64,000 nucleotides of DNA from Paenibacillus paeoniae (GCF_003388735.1 NZ_QUBQ01000002.1:496001-560000), one strand, 5' to 3'; shown: positions 1-9,295, numbered from the stretch's first letter. A program made the numbers and translations. Notes: generated by a model not told the origin, from the letters alone.

Positions 1-535
1 GGTATTCCGGGATAACGACCAGATAGCCGTGATCGGCAAGCTCCACCCCCATATCAAGAAAGGAACATATATTATAGCCCTGCTCATGGGCAAGCAATAC
101 TCCCTTGGTGCCGCTGCCCAGTACAAGCGCCGATAGATGCACCCCGTCGCTGGTCGTCAGTGTGGTTGCCTTGTCCCTAAGACTGTCCGGAACACAACTA
201 TTGACCAGATGCCCGCTGGACGAAGTAACCGTTAAGTCCGGCCAAGCCGTCTTATACTCGACCGGCGGATTCGATGGAATATTAGCTTCTTCAGCAGGCG
301 GAGATACCGTCTCCTTTTCTTCGTCCGGTAGGTTCGGAGTTGATGTCTCACCGTTCGGAATGGACGGATTGTCCGGGTTTGCCGGAGCAATGGCACAACC
401 TGCAAGCGCAGCGGTTATCAATAGGAACAGCAACGTGATGCAGATAGATCCCCATATCCCTTGTTTCAGGCGCCATTCTACTGCCTTGTCCTTGTGGCTG
501 TATAATGGAGTGGATACATTCTTGAGCGTGAACAT
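1..535 (-). CDS. Lipoprotein alpha/beta hydrolase, 3' end cut by window edge
   Basis: Open frame of about 178 codons running off the left edge, so the protein is partial. The ATG at 535 has a strong ribosome binding site (TAAGGAGGAA) 5 nt upstream. The N-terminus has a positively charged stretch, a hydrophobic segment and a lipobox LAGC near residue 44, which predicts a lipid-anchored extracytoplasmic protein. A Pro/Glu/Asn-rich linker follows. Then comes the start of an alpha/beta hydrolase fold (TSDGVHLSALVLG, GVLLAHEQGYN, ELADHGYLVVIPEY), resembling dienelactone hydrolase-like esterases. The nucleophile region lies outside the window, so substrate and activity cannot be judged. The family call rests on the strand-loop pattern only. 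Confidence 0.75.
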   Translation of the reverse strand, partial: MFTLKNVSTPLYSHKDKAVEWRLKQGIWGSICITLLFLLITAALAGCAIAPANPDNPSIPNGETSTPNLPDEEKETVSPPAEEANIPSNPPVEYKTAWPDLTVTSSSGHLVNSCVPDSLRDKATTLTTSDGVHLSALVLGSGTKGVLLAHEQGYNICSFLDMGVELADHGYLVVIPEY

Positions 536-655
536 GAAAGTTCCTCCTTATGGATGCTTCTTATTGGACTCCTGTGAATCTCATCAAGAGCCAAGCATAC
601 CTGCAAGATGTATCCGATTCTCCATAAACATGTCACCAACTTGTAATCATTCGTT

Positions 656-704
656 AAAAAAAGGCTGACCCGAAAGCCAGCTATTCGCCGCTTTCAGGTC
701 AGCC
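656..704 (-). terminator. Intrinsic terminator of the GH4 gene
   Basis: On the minus strand a GGGCTGACC...GGTCAGCC hairpin (663-704) is followed by seven Ts. It lies directly after the stop of the GH4 gene and before the lipoprotein hydrolase gene, separating the two units. Confidence 0.85.
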
Positions 705-719
705 CATTAAAGGTTTATA

Positions 720-2027
720 TTATTTGAAGAAGTTAGGCAGGTATTCTTTGTTTGCTTCCAGCATCTCTTCAAGCAGCGTTTTCGCTACGGATACGCTTGG
801 TACAAGCGGATGGTGAACCAACGCTTGCAGTGCGATGCCTTTGTCGCCGGAGATAGCTGCTTCGATAGTCAAAGACTCATACGTCTTCACAGCGTGCAGC
901 AGGCCTGTCACATGCGCAGGCACGTTTTGCAGTGGAATCGGGATTGGTCCTTGCGCCGTTACGACACAGTTAACCTCAATGCTTGCGTCCTCTGGCAAGA
1001 AGTCGATGATGTTGCCATTGCGAACGTTCAGCGTCTGAATATCGCGTTTGTCCGTGTAAAGGGAATGCATCAGGTTAACCGCAGCTTCGGAGTAGTAAGC
1101 TCCACCGCGTTGCTCCAATTGCTTCGGCTTTTCTTTCAGATTAACGTCCTTGTACAGCTCGAACAGCTCGGACTCCACACGGCTTACAACGTCAGCGCGC
1201 GTGCCGTTTTTCTCCATCGATTCCTTCATGTCTTCCAGCATTTTGTCAGTCATGTAGAAGTAACGCAGGTAGTATGTCGGAATCGAACCAAGCGAGCTTA
1301 GGAAATCAGCATCCCAGTCAAATGCTGTTACGTTCGAAGCTGTGTACTCACGGCCTTTGCCGATCAGCTCAGGCAGCTTGTCTTCGCCGTTTACATAGGC
1401 AGCCGTTACCCAGTGCAGATGGTTGATGCCTACGAATTCCGGCAATACGTCACGCTCAGTTACACCGTATTCCTTCGCCAGGAACTTGTAGAAGTTGATT
1501 GGCGAGTTACATAGGCCAACTGTTTTAACTTTACTGTATTTTTGAACAGCCTCTGTTACGATACCAGCAGGGTTCGTGAAGTTGAATAGCCATGCGTCCG
1601 GAGCCAGTTCTTCGATATCTTTGCAGATATCCAGAATAACCGGAACGGTACGAAGCGCCTTGAACATGCCGCCTGGGCCTGTTGTTTCTTGACCGATTAC
1701 ACCGTGCGAGATTGGAATATGCTCGTCGCGCTTTCTAGCTTCCAGCAATCCGACACGCATTTGCGTCGTAATGAAGTCTGCGCCTGCAATCGCTTCGCGG
1801 CGATCCAGCGTCAGGTGAACCTCGATTGGCAGGCCAGCCTCTTTAACCATGCGTTTTGCCAAATCCCCTACAATTTCAAGCTTGTGCTTGCCTTGTTCAA
1901 TATCAACGAGCCAAAGCTCGCGGATAGGCATTTCGTCGTAACGCTTGATAAAGCCCTCTACGATTTCCGGTGTGTAAGAAGAGCCGCCGCCAATAACGGC
2001 GATTTTCAATGCTTTTTTGTTAGACAT
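720..2027 (-). CDS. GH4 family 6-phospho-beta-glucosidase
   Basis: A 435-aa glycoside hydrolase family 4 protein, which cleaves 6-phospho-glycosides by an NAD-dependent redox mechanism with a divalent metal. The Rossmann motif GGGSSYTPE is at residues 13-21. The metal-ligand pair is visible as Cys173 (GLCNSPIN) and His203 (GINHLHW). The NFTNPAG loop at 149-155 and YYSEAA further on are family features. Length is normal. The closest types are LicH/ChbF-like 6-phospho-beta-glucosidases. Because a GlcNAc-type kinase lies 73 bp upstream on the same strand, the substrate could be a phosphorylated chitobiose-like or cellobiose-like disaccharide (inference). The ribosome binding site GGGAGG is 10 nt before the ATG. 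No cognate transporter is in view. Confidence 0.88.
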   Translation of the reverse strand: MSNKKALKIAVIGGGSSYTPEIVEGFIKRYDEMPIRELWLVDIEQGKHKLEIVGDLAKRMVKEAGLPIEVHLTLDRREAIAGADFITTQMRVGLLEARKRDEHIPISHGVIGQETTGPGGMFKALRTVPVILDICKDIEELAPDAWLFNFTNPAGIVTEAVQKYSKVKTVGLCNSPINFYKFLAKEYGVTERDVLPEFVGINHLHWVTAAYVNGEDKLPELIGKGREYTASNVTAFDWDADFLSSLGSIPTYYLRYFYMTDKMLEDMKESMEKNGTRADVVSRVESELFELYKDVNLKEKPKQLEQRGGAYYSEAAVNLMHSLYTDKRDIQTLNVRNGNIIDFLPEDASIEVNCVVTAQGPIPIPLQNVPAHVTGLLHAVKTYESLTIEAAISGDKGIALQALVHHPLVPSVSVAKTLLEEMLEANKEYLPNFFK

Positions 2028-2100
2028 ATCAGTGTTGCCTCCCTTAATAATGTGGTTTGTGCCCCTGGCATCTATAGTTGCGGGTGACTGTTGTTTGTTA

Positions 2101-3072
2101 TTAAAAAGTAATGCTTCTCAGTGTTGCATCCGTAGCGTCGTCGATCTTAACGCCGCTGCTGTCCATCGCACTCATAACGGCGCCGATAACAGGATCAACA
2201 TTCAGCCTTACTATGCTGGCATTCGGAGCCGTCTTAGCCACTGCTTCCTTGATCGCGTCAACCATGTGCGGCGAACTGCCGCGCGACATCACACTGCCGA
2301 TCAGCACAACATCGAACGTATCCTCTTCCATGCCGAGACGTTTAATTAACGCATTGACCGCATTGGCATGCTCGAATCCAGCTTCGCGCAAAATGCGAAT
2401 CGCAACCGCGTCGCCTTGGCCCGCCGCTTCAAATACCAGCTTCGCCAGATCCTTTGGAGGACGCTTGCCGTTGTCCAGCGCGTCGTCGTACATCGCTTGT
2501 ACCGATTCATAGCCTAGCGTCTCAGGCACCAGCTTGGTTAGGATGGAATATTCCTCGCGTCCTTCCCAGCTTCTGATTGCCGTACGGAATGCATGTACAG
2601 CCAGATCGGAGCCCGAGCCTTGTCCGTCGCCGAACAAGTAGCCGAAGCCGCCATATTGCAATTCTTCGCCATTCGCATTGCGCGCAGCGGCGTTGAAGCC
2701 TGTCCCGCTAATAATAACCGCGCCGTGCGAGCGGCTAGTGCCAGCTCTCATGCCGATCATTGTATCGCATGCAATCGCATGTCTATCATACCCCAATGAA
2801 GCAATCATTGGTCTTAAAATGTTGTAATCCGGTTCGCGATCCGCTCCGGCAAGGCCAAAATAGGCAAAAGTCACTTGCTCTTTCGTGATGCCTGCTTCAC
2901 TCAATGCAGCATTACATGCGGATTCGATATTGGTGCGCGCGTCTTCAAACGCCGTCTGATGATTGCCATTGCCGCTGAGGCCTTGGCCAAGCACCTTACC
3001 CTTCTCGTCTACCAGCAAGGCATGCGTCTTGGTGCCTCCTGCGTCTATACCAAGAAAAATAATATGTTCCAC
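2101..3072 (-). CDS. BadF/BadG-family N-acetylglucosamine kinase-like protein
   Basis: A 323-aa ASKHA-fold kinase of the BadF/BadG/BcrA/BcrD family, typical of GlcNAc/glucosamine kinases. The phosphate-1 loop GIDAGGTKT (residues 8-16) and the later GTGFNAAA and GGFGYLFGDGQGSG segments support ATP-dependent sugar phosphorylation in the cytoplasm. It lies between the AraC regulator and the GH4 hydrolase on the same strand and probably acts with the latter. The start is odd: the first in-frame candidate is GTG at 3072, but AAGGAG ends only 1 nt before it. The next plausible codon at good spacing is ATT. Substrate specificity within the family is not readable. Confidence 0.82.
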   Translation of the reverse strand: MEHIIFLGIDAGGTKTHALLVDEKGKVLGQGLSGNGNHQTAFEDARTNIESACNAALSEAGITKEQVTFAYFGLAGADREPDYNILRPMIASLGYDRHAIACDTMIGMRAGTSRSHGAVIISGTGFNAAARNANGEELQYGGFGYLFGDGQGSGSDLAVHAFRTAIRSWEGREEYSILTKLVPETLGYESVQAMYDDALDNGKRPPKDLAKLVFEAAGQGDAVAIRILREAGFEHANAVNALIKRLGMEEDTFDVVLIGSVMSRGSSPHMVDAIKEAVAKTAPNASIVRLNVDPVIGAVMSAMDSSGVKIDDATDATLRSITF

Positions 3073-3132
3073 GCTCCTTAGCTATTCGATAACTTGCTCT
3101 TCGTCAGCTTTTTATCTTACTGTACTTATCAT

Positions 3133-3174
3133 AAAACAAAAAACACCGTCTCTCTAATAAGAAAGAACGATGTT
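3133..3174 (-). terminator. Terminator of the AraC regulator gene
   Basis: On the minus strand, arms AACATCGT and ACGGTGTT plus an inner CTTTCT/AGAGAG stem form a hairpin followed by TTTTTTGTTTT. It ends the AraC transcript, so the kinase-GH4 pair probably has its own promoter between 3075 and 3130. Confidence 0.75.
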
Positions 3175-3193
3175 CTAATACTATTTTACTGTT

Positions 3194-4045
3194 TTATATC
3201 CTTAGCTCGGAGGGAAGCTTCCCGATATGCTGCTTGAACAAGCGGTTGAAATTCGACAAATTGCGGAATCCGCATTCCGAGGCAATATCAATGATCTTCC
3301 CATCGGTGGTTTCAATCAGCTCCACCGCCTTCGATAACCGAAGCTGAATCAGATAGTCCATTGGTGAGGTGCCAACAACTTGCGTAAATAGCGAGCTGAA
3401 TCGCGAGGTGCTGAGATGCGCGCGATCCGACAATTCTTTCAGTGTCCATGGATGATCCATTCTCACTTCCATCTCATGCAGCACGTTCCGGATCGTCTCC
3501 GTACCTCTTGCATGGAGCGAACCATTGCCGGCATCCTTGGAGAAATATCGGTTAACGTACGCCAGGAATCGAACAAGTTGAGCCCGAACGACCGCTTCGT
3601 AATGCGGCTCCTTGCGCAAGTACTCTTCCCTCATCTCTGCCAGCAGCGACCAAAGCTTCATGAGTTCGGGATGATCTCTGTTGAGTACATTATCGAATCG
3701 GAAGCCCATCTCGCGGAATGGAACCAGCAGTTCTGTATCGTACCGCTGCTCCAGCGCCAGATAGGCAGGATCGAACATGACGATACCCATCACAAGCGAC
3801 TCCGTCTCCACAGCCCGGTGAAGATCGTTGGAGTTAATCAGAACAATATCTCCCTGCCGGAAGTCATACCGGCCGCCGTTGATCAGATAATAGCCGCTTC
3901 CGCTATAGATGAAATTGATTTCCAATGGAGTATGCCAATGCAGCCGCTGGAACGGCGGACTTACACCTTCGGTTTGCGACACAAGAATCGGAAAGCCTTG
4001 CGGCAAATCAATATGATCCCGGACAACGGTTGGTGACAGCTTCAT
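3194..4045 (-). CDS. AraC-family transcriptional regulator with cupin sensor
   Basis: A 283-aa protein with an N-terminal cupin-like effector domain (about residues 20-140; LHWHTPLEINFIYSGSG, then FRQGDIVLINSNDLHR). The C-terminal AraC double helix-turn-helix covers about 180-283 (LKELSDRAHLSTSRFSSLF and IDIASECGFRNLSNFNRLFK). Such proteins bind a sugar or related ligand and activate neighbouring catabolic operons. It lies just upstream of, and on the same strand as, the kinase-GH4 genes, the likely targets. The ATG follows AGGAGG by about 9 nt. Confidence 0.92.
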   Translation of the reverse strand: MKLSPTVVRDHIDLPQGFPILVSQTEGVSPPFQRLHWHTPLEINFIYSGSGYYLINGGRYDFRQGDIVLINSNDLHRAVETESLVMGIVMFDPAYLALEQRYDTELLVPFREMGFRFDNVLNRDHPELMKLWSLLAEMREEYLRKEPHYEAVVRAQLVRFLAYVNRYFSKDAGNGSLHARGTETIRNVLHEMEVRMDHPWTLKELSDRAHLSTSRFSSLFTQVVGTSPMDYLIQLRLSKAVELIETTDGKIIDIASECGFRNLSNFNRLFKQHIGKLPSELRI

Positions 4046-4083
4046 GAAATGGTGCCTCCTGTTAGTATGCCTGCAATTACTTC

Positions 4084-4092
4084 ATTATAGCA
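4084..4092 (-). promoter_or_regulatory. Extended -10 promoter for the AraC gene
   Basis: The minus strand reads TGCTATAAT, a perfect extended -10 element, about 40 bp before the AraC start codon. No good -35 is visible, as is usual for extended -10 promoters. Confidence 0.5.
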
Positions 4093-4155
4093 GAGGAGTG
4101 GCCGGAGGAGCCATGGCTGCTCGTTCAAGCTCAAAAATTCAAAAGTATAGTTTGA

Positions 4156-5919
4156 CTACATCTTCAACGGATCTCCAACCCATACAAGGAAGTTCGCAAA
4201 AATTCCGGGATCGTGCTTTGAATAAACCTTAATTGAGGCTAGCCCTGCTTTTAAGCCTACAACGACCCCATTGGAATCTACACTAGCAATATGCGGATAA
4301 AAGCTTTCCCATACCAATTCAACATCGGTTGCTTTTTCAGGCAACAATTGATAAGGGATAGCTAATGATTCGCCGACTGCTATTTTATAATTTCCGGCTG
4401 GAATAGAAATCTTCTTTAAGGGAACATCTGTCGTTACATTTTGATCATCAAGAAAACCATACCAGTGAAAATCACTTATTTCTGTTTCATGGTAGTAATA
4501 CGCTTGGTCAGGCGTATAGTTTGACCAGGTCAAAAATTGATTAATAGAGGAACCGTATACTTCCAGAGCAAGTTGACGTAGTTCAATAGGTATACCTTGG
4601 GGGACATAGGAAGTGAATTTATAGAAACCTCCCGTTATTTTTTTGCCCGGCATCCATGCCATCGTTATTTTGGCTGTGTCCTCCGTAAACTCTCTTAATT
4701 GCCTAAAGAACTCCACTTTTTGTGTTTCTGTAAATTTTATATTGTCGAATATATTCTCAATGGCAATATGGTTCATGCCTGTTTCAAGTTTATTATCGAC
4801 CAAAACCTCGCCTGAAAAATTAACTTTAATATCGTACAAGTAAAGTCTACTCGTATTCTCATCAATTGAATACCCCAATCTCACAATACCTAAATTTGTG
4901 CTTAACCTAGTATGATACGCATCCAAATAATTTCTAAGCTCCTTGATATCTCTCACCGAAACTCCATTTGGAACCGGAACTTCAGCCATAGTTTTTGCTT
5001 TGTGGGCTAACAGATCATAAATATCCATTTCTTTCATTTCATAAGCCAGGTTCATTGGCGTGAAGTAAAAGTTGTTGATTTCTTTCCCTGTTCCGTTTGA
5101 ATACTTTTTGGCCGGATCTGCACCATGGCTTAATAGCAAACGGACCATTTCCTTGTCTTTGTTCTTAATCGCCATTACAAGCGCAGAACTTGTTAAATAA
5201 TTCAACTCAAGATCAACATATATGCCGTTTTCTATTAACATTGACATCGTGTCAAAGAAACGATTATCTAAAGCTATTTTTAATAGTGTTTTTTGTTCTT
5301 CTACCGATAATTTTCTAAGATCATATCCATGTGTAATTAATAATTTGGCTATAACCGTTCTATCATTCTTTACCGACAATTCAAATTGTTTATGGGTAAC
5401 GATTGTATTTGGTTTCAGCATCTCTTTTACCGATTTTTCATTACCCAAATCTATGCAATTGGTTAGCGTTTTACAAGCAATATTGTTTTGATCATCATTT
5501 GATGTGATTTTAATTTCTCTTTTTATCGAATCCCATTTCACGAGCTTCCCGCTGTATTCACTAATAAATCTGACAGGAACTAGCGTATTCCCTTTTGTAA
5601 TGTAAGGCGGGTCTTTGATCTCCTTAACGACTCCATTAATGGCTACGGATGTACTGCCCACTGTCAAAATCATTTCAGTCTCATCATTATGAGCAGTAAT
5701 TCGTTTTTTTGCAGGATCCCATGCTATCTCATATCCAAGCGTTTCAAAAATAGGTCTGAATTGCACAAATGTCGTTCCATTTTTTAATATAGGATCACTG
5801 CTAAAGTTGACTTTCACTCCATCAATATAAACAGTAATAACCTTTTCACTGGCATTTGCGTGTTGCAAAAGCGGCGTACACAATAGTACAGCTACTAATA
5901 CAATCCATAACTTCTTCAT
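4156..5919 (-). CDS. Secreted copper-amine-oxidase-like / ankyrin / Ig-like surface protein
   Basis: The ATG at 5919 is preferred over an in-frame ATG 15 bp upstream because GGAGG sits 8 nt before it; this gives 587 aa. A signal peptide (about 1-24, ending HANAS) precedes a copper-amine-oxidase N-terminal-like domain (about 28-140; VNFSSDPILKNGTTFVQFRP and GNTLVPVRFISEY). In Paenibacillus these domains serve as wall-associated modules and not as enzymes. Ankyrin-like repeats follow (about 155-320; MLIENGIYVDLELN, MVRLLLSHGADPAKK), then a long unrecognised section. A bacterial Ig-like (Big_2-type) domain closes it (ASVDSNGVVVGLKAGLASIKV). Base composition is clearly more AT-rich than most of the window. 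Function is unknown; a surface adhesion or interaction role is inference. Confidence 0.8.
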   Translation of the reverse strand: MKKLWIVLVAVLLCTPLLQHANASEKVITVYIDGVKVNFSSDPILKNGTTFVQFRPIFETLGYEIAWDPAKKRITAHNDETEMILTVGSTSVAINGVVKEIKDPPYITKGNTLVPVRFISEYSGKLVKWDSIKREIKITSNDDQNNIACKTLTNCIDLGNEKSVKEMLKPNTIVTHKQFELSVKNDRTVIAKLLITHGYDLRKLSVEEQKTLLKIALDNRFFDTMSMLIENGIYVDLELNYLTSSALVMAIKNKDKEMVRLLLSHGADPAKKYSNGTGKEINNFYFTPMNLAYEMKEMDIYDLLAHKAKTMAEVPVPNGVSVRDIKELRNYLDAYHTRLSTNLGIVRLGYSIDENTSRLYLYDIKVNFSGEVLVDNKLETGMNHIAIENIFDNIKFTETQKVEFFRQLREFTEDTAKITMAWMPGKKITGGFYKFTSYVPQGIPIELRQLALEVYGSSINQFLTWSNYTPDQAYYYHETEISDFHWYGFLDDQNVTTDVPLKKISIPAGNYKIAVGESLAIPYQLLPEKATDVELVWESFYPHIASVDSNGVVVGLKAGLASIKVYSKHDPGIFANFLVWVGDPLKM

Positions 5920-5934
5920 TACCTTCTCCTCCAT

Positions 5935-6264
5935 TATGCTTGTTAGTTTCCTTCATCCTATCTTCTTATCGGCATATGATGGATATTTTTAAAATTATTG
6001 ATGTTGCTTAAAGTCGAGCATTTTCGTGAAACATTGGATAACGATTCATAAATTTCGACCAAAACTTTGATCTTCTTTTTTTCCACATTAGAAACACCCT
6101 CTTTTATTTGCTCATTAGCAAATAAAAGAGGGTGTAAAGTTAATGGATATATACTATTCTCACTTGATCGTCGCTGGTGGTGGCATCATGATACATGAAT
6201 ATTTTTGCATCATCACTCATTGCTGCAGTAGATGCATAATTTGTGCTGCTTGCCATCTATCGTT
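5935..6264. other. Gene-free AT-rich spacer
   Basis: About 330 bp between the ankyrin protein and the AI-2E family gene. Apart from the perfect inverted repeat at 6094-6135 I see no open frame with a ribosome binding site, no RNA gene and no mobile element remnant. Promoter elements for the ankyrin gene should lie near 5940-6000 but none is convincing. Confidence 0.5.
6094..6135 (-). terminator. 18-bp perfect inverted repeat, probable terminator
   Basis: The arms at 6094-6111 and 6118-6135 are perfectly complementary over 18 bp with a 6-nt loop (TCATTA). On the minus strand only a weak TTTCT tract follows. It lies 130 bp past the end of the AI-2E family gene, so it is probably its terminator, but the poor T-tract leaves doubt. 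Confidence 0.5.
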
Positions 6265-7266
6265 CTAAGTAGATTGATCAACATTGAGCACATCAAGCAA
6301 AAACATAAAGATTGGAATTCCGATAATCAGTCCCCATATGCCCATGAAATGCTGTGCAAATATAAGAATAATAAACGTATAGAACATAGGCAATTTTGTT
6401 TTTTGAGCGTATAGTCTTGGATTTAGAACATAAGTCTCCACTCCATGAATAAAGACAATCATCACAATTGTCCAAATAACCAATGTAATTCCGCCAATTT
6501 GATATCCAATAATACCTATTGGAATGAAAGAAATGATAACACCTGCAACAGGGATGAGGCTTAATAGGAACACCATAATGGTAAGTGCAAAGAGATACGG
6601 AAAACCTAATATCCATAAACCAATGATGGTTAAAACCGTATTAAACAGGGCAATCATGAGCTGCACTTCGATTACTTTACCGAAAGAAGATGTGAATTTT
6701 CTACCGAAATATTCAAATTCTTTATACAGCCAGCCTACTTTGCTATCACGAAATTTCTCTGTAAACTGAGTAACTTTCTTTTTTTGTATTAAATAAAAGA
6801 AGCTTAGGACAATGACAAAAAGAATCATTTCAACCCATTTGCCAAGCTTTAAAACATAGTTGATTGTGCTGCCCCAATACTTTTGAAAATCCAGCTTCTC
6901 AAGCATAGCGACAATCATCTGAGCAGCATCATTTTGTTGCGGTGAATTGAGAAAACGGATGGTGTAGTTATACATGTCTGCAACTTGATTCGCGAGCTTA
7001 GGCACATAATTTAAAAAGCCAATGACTATGCTTGAAATAAGGAGCACGTACAGTACAATATTTACTGCTACAGGAGAGACAGGAAAAAAGCGAGAGAGTT
7101 TCTTTGTAATAAATCCCTCTAAGCGCCCCAATACAAACGTAACGAGGAATAATAGAAGCAGTAAATTGATCATACTCCTAAAAATAAATAGCAGCATCGC
7201 AACTAGTGCTAAAAACATTATTCTCTTCACAATGTGATGGGTAAAAAACTCTCTTAAAAATACCAT
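6265..7266 (-). CDS. AI-2E family (PerM-type) membrane transporter
   Basis: A 333-aa polytopic membrane protein of the AI-2E transporter / UPF0118 family. Hydrophobic segments lie near residues 15-45, 60-85, 140-160, 200-250, 255-275 and 300-330. The family signature region (GFPYLFALTIMVFLLSLIPVAG around 220-240) and the VETYVLNPRLYAQK stretch near 277-290 are typical. Members are proposed exporters of small solutes or Na+/H+ antiporters; the autoinducer label is historical and should not be read as function. The start is supported by GAGGAAGG upstream of the ATG. The gene is AT-rich like its neighbour at 4156-5919. Confidence 0.85.
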   Translation of the reverse strand: MVFLREFFTHHIVKRIMFLALVAMLLFIFRSMINLLLLLFLVTFVLGRLEGFITKKLSRFFPVSPVAVNIVLYVLLISSIVIGFLNYVPKLANQVADMYNYTIRFLNSPQQNDAAQMIVAMLEKLDFQKYWGSTINYVLKLGKWVEMILFVIVLSFFYLIQKKKVTQFTEKFRDSKVGWLYKEFEYFGRKFTSSFGKVIEVQLMIALFNTVLTIIGLWILGFPYLFALTIMVFLLSLIPVAGVIISFIPIGIIGYQIGGITLVIWTIVMIVFIHGVETYVLNPRLYAQKTKLPMFYTFIILIFAQHFMGIWGLIIGIPIFMFLLDVLNVDQST

Positions 7267-7384
7267 TAGCCTTCCTCACTTCTCGCATCAATTTTCCAAA
7301 TAGGTTATAAACTATTTTTACTTATATGTAGCTTTATTATACTGCTTACGTGCGCAATGTTCATCTGTTCCTAAAAGCCTTCTT

Positions 7385-7437
7385 TTTAAAAAATACGCTC
7401 TTTTATCTGCTAAACCGTGCAGATAAAGGAGCGTATT
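7385..7437 (-). terminator. Terminator of guaA
   Basis: On the minus strand AATACGCTCCTTTATCTGC pairs with GCAGATAAAAGAGCGTATT (one mismatch) and runs into TTTTTT. It is placed about 75 bp after the guaA stop. Confidence 0.9.
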
Positions 7438-7510
7438 CGAGACTGAGTTTGATGTCATACAGCTTATATTGCAAAGCATATGACAGGTTTGAAAAATGTA
7501 GATGGTTGAT

Positions 7511-9049
7511 CTACTCCCACTCAATGGTCGCAGGCGGTTTGGAAGTCACGTCGTACACGATACGGTTGACGTTGTCGACCTCGTTGACGATACGAACGGA
7601 GATTTTCTCCAGCACATCCCAAGGGATACGCGCCCAGTCCGCTGTCATGCCGTCGATGGACGTAACAGCACGAATACCTACCGTGTAGGAATACGTACGA
7701 GCATCGCCCATAACGCCAACGCTCTTCATGTTAGGAAGAGCCGTGAAGTATTGCCAGATCTCGCGATCCAGTCCCGCTTTCGCAATCTCGTCGCGCAGAA
7801 TAGCATCGGATTCACGTACGATTTCGAGTTTTTCATCCGTCACTTCACCAAGTACGCGAATCGCAAGACCCGGACCTGGGAACGGCTGACGCCATACGAT
7901 AGCTTCAGGCAATCCGCACTCTTCGCCGACTTTACGAACCTCATCCTTGAACAGAGCCTTAAGCGGCTCAACAAGTGTAAACTTGATATCTTCAGGCAGC
8001 CCGCCTACGTTGTGATGCGATTTGATCGTTTGGGCAGTAGCTGTACCGCTCTCTACGATATCCGTATACAACGTACCTTGCGCCAAGAATTCAAATTCGT
8101 CCAGCTTATCCGATTCTTCCTGGAACACGTAAATAAATTCGTTGCCGATAATTTTACGTTTTTGCTCAGGATCTTCGACGCCCTTCAGCTTGCCAAGGAA
8201 ACGGTCTTTCGCATCGATTTTGAGCACTTTCATATCGAATTTGCCCACAAATGTCTCCATTACACCTTCAGCTTCACCTTTGCGGAGAAGACCATGGTCA
8301 ATGAACATGCAAGTGAGTTGATCGCCGATTGCTTTATGAAGCAGGATCGCAACAACTGAAGAGTCTACGCCGCCGGAAAGCGCGCACAGCACTTTTTTGT
8401 TGCCTACCTGGTTGCGGATGTCTTGTATCGTATCATCGATGAAGGATTCCATCGTCCAATCCCCATCGCAATCGCAGATATTATAAAGGAAGTTGCGGAT
8501 CATCTCATTGCCGAACTGGGAGTGACGCACTTCCGGGTGGAATTGTACCGCATACAGCTTACGGTCTGCATTGCTCATGCCCGCGATCGGAGCATGCTCC
8601 GTGCTCGCATCTATGCTGAAGCCGGCAGGCGGCTCGATAACAAGATCGCTGTGGCTCATCCATACCGTTTGGACACGGTCAAGGCCATGGGCGATGTGGC
8701 TGCCCTCTATGAATTCAACCTCTGCTTTGCCGTATTCGCGTTTGCCTGCGCGCTCGACTTTGCCGTTCAGCTGATGGGACATCAGCTGCATACCGTAGCA
8801 GATTCCGAAAATTGGAATGTTCAGATCATAAATCGCCGGGTCGACGAGTGGAGAATTTTCTTCATATACGCTTGCCGGTCCTCCCGAGAACACAATGCCC
8901 TTAGGCTGCAATTCACGGATCCGTTCTACCGACGTGTTGTAAGGCAGCAGCTCGCTATATACGCCCAAATCGCGAATACGGCGTGCAATCAGCTGGTTGT
9001 ATTGTCCTCCAAAATCAAGAACAACGATCATTTCATTTTGCTTCGTCAT
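7511..9049 (-). CDS. guaA: GMP synthase (glutamine-hydrolysing)
   Basis: A 512-aa GuaA, which converts XMP to GMP with ATP and glutamine-derived ammonia in the cytoplasm. The class I amidotransferase domain has the triad Cys84 (FGICYGMQ), His171 and Glu173 (QFHPEV). The ATP pyrophosphatase P-loop SGGVDS is at 225-230. The C-terminal dimerisation domain ends [10 protein letters not shown], the expected terminus. Length is normal. It is a single-gene unit with its own promoter and terminator. I found no recognisable purine riboswitch in the upstream 250 bp. Confidence 0.98.
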   Translation of the reverse strand: MTKQNEMIVVLDFGGQYNQLIARRIRDLGVYSELLPYNTSVERIRELQPKGIVFSGGPASVYEENSPLVDPAIYDLNIPIFGICYGMQLMSHQLNGKVERAGKREYGKAEVEFIEGSHIAHGLDRVQTVWMSHSDLVIEPPAGFSIDASTEHAPIAGMSNADRKLYAVQFHPEVRHSQFGNEMIRNFLYNICDCDGDWTMESFIDDTIQDIRNQVGNKKVLCALSGGVDSSVVAILLHKAIGDQLTCMFIDHGLLRKGEAEGVMETFVGKFDMKVLKIDAKDRFLGKLKGVEDPEQKRKIIGNEFIYVFQEESDKLDEFEFLAQGTLYTDIVESGTATAQTIKSHHNVGGLPEDIKFTLVEPLKALFKDEVRKVGEECGLPEAIVWRQPFPGPGLAIRVLGEVTDEKLEIVRESDAILRDEIAKAGLDREIWQYFTALPNMKSVGVMGDARTYSYTVGIRAVTSIDGMTADWARIPWDVLEKISVRIVNEVDNVNRIVYDVTSKPPATIEWE

Positions 9050-9077
9050 TACCGAGCCTCCCTCAATTGATGTAGTA

Positions 9078-9107
9078 ATTATATATAAGGCCCTTCGAGG
9101 GAGTCAA
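9078..9107 (-). promoter_or_regulatory. Sigma-A promoter of guaA
   Basis: On the minus strand TTGACT (9102-9107) and a perfect TATAAT (9078-9083) are separated by 18 bp, about 30 bp before the start codon. Confidence 0.75.
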
Positions 9108-9295
9108 GGCGATATAACTTGCCATTTCTATAAGATGACCATTTTGACTATCGGGCGGTTGCCTTCGTTGTTGCCAAGTTGGATTGATTACCGAAATATG
9201 GTGCGTTTTTGGTGTATGTAATGATGATATCGCCGTCTCTGGAATGGATCTGTTGTTCGTATACATCTGTGTGCCGCTCCTCCAAGCTGCCCTAC

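Noticed and set aside
105..668. 187-codon plus-strand frame at the left edge
   Set aside because: Antisense to the lipoprotein hydrolase and runs across a terminator.
9050..9295. Purine riboswitch upstream of guaA
   Set aside because: No conserved purine aptamer core, and the promoter lies only about 30 bp from the start codon, leaving no room for it.
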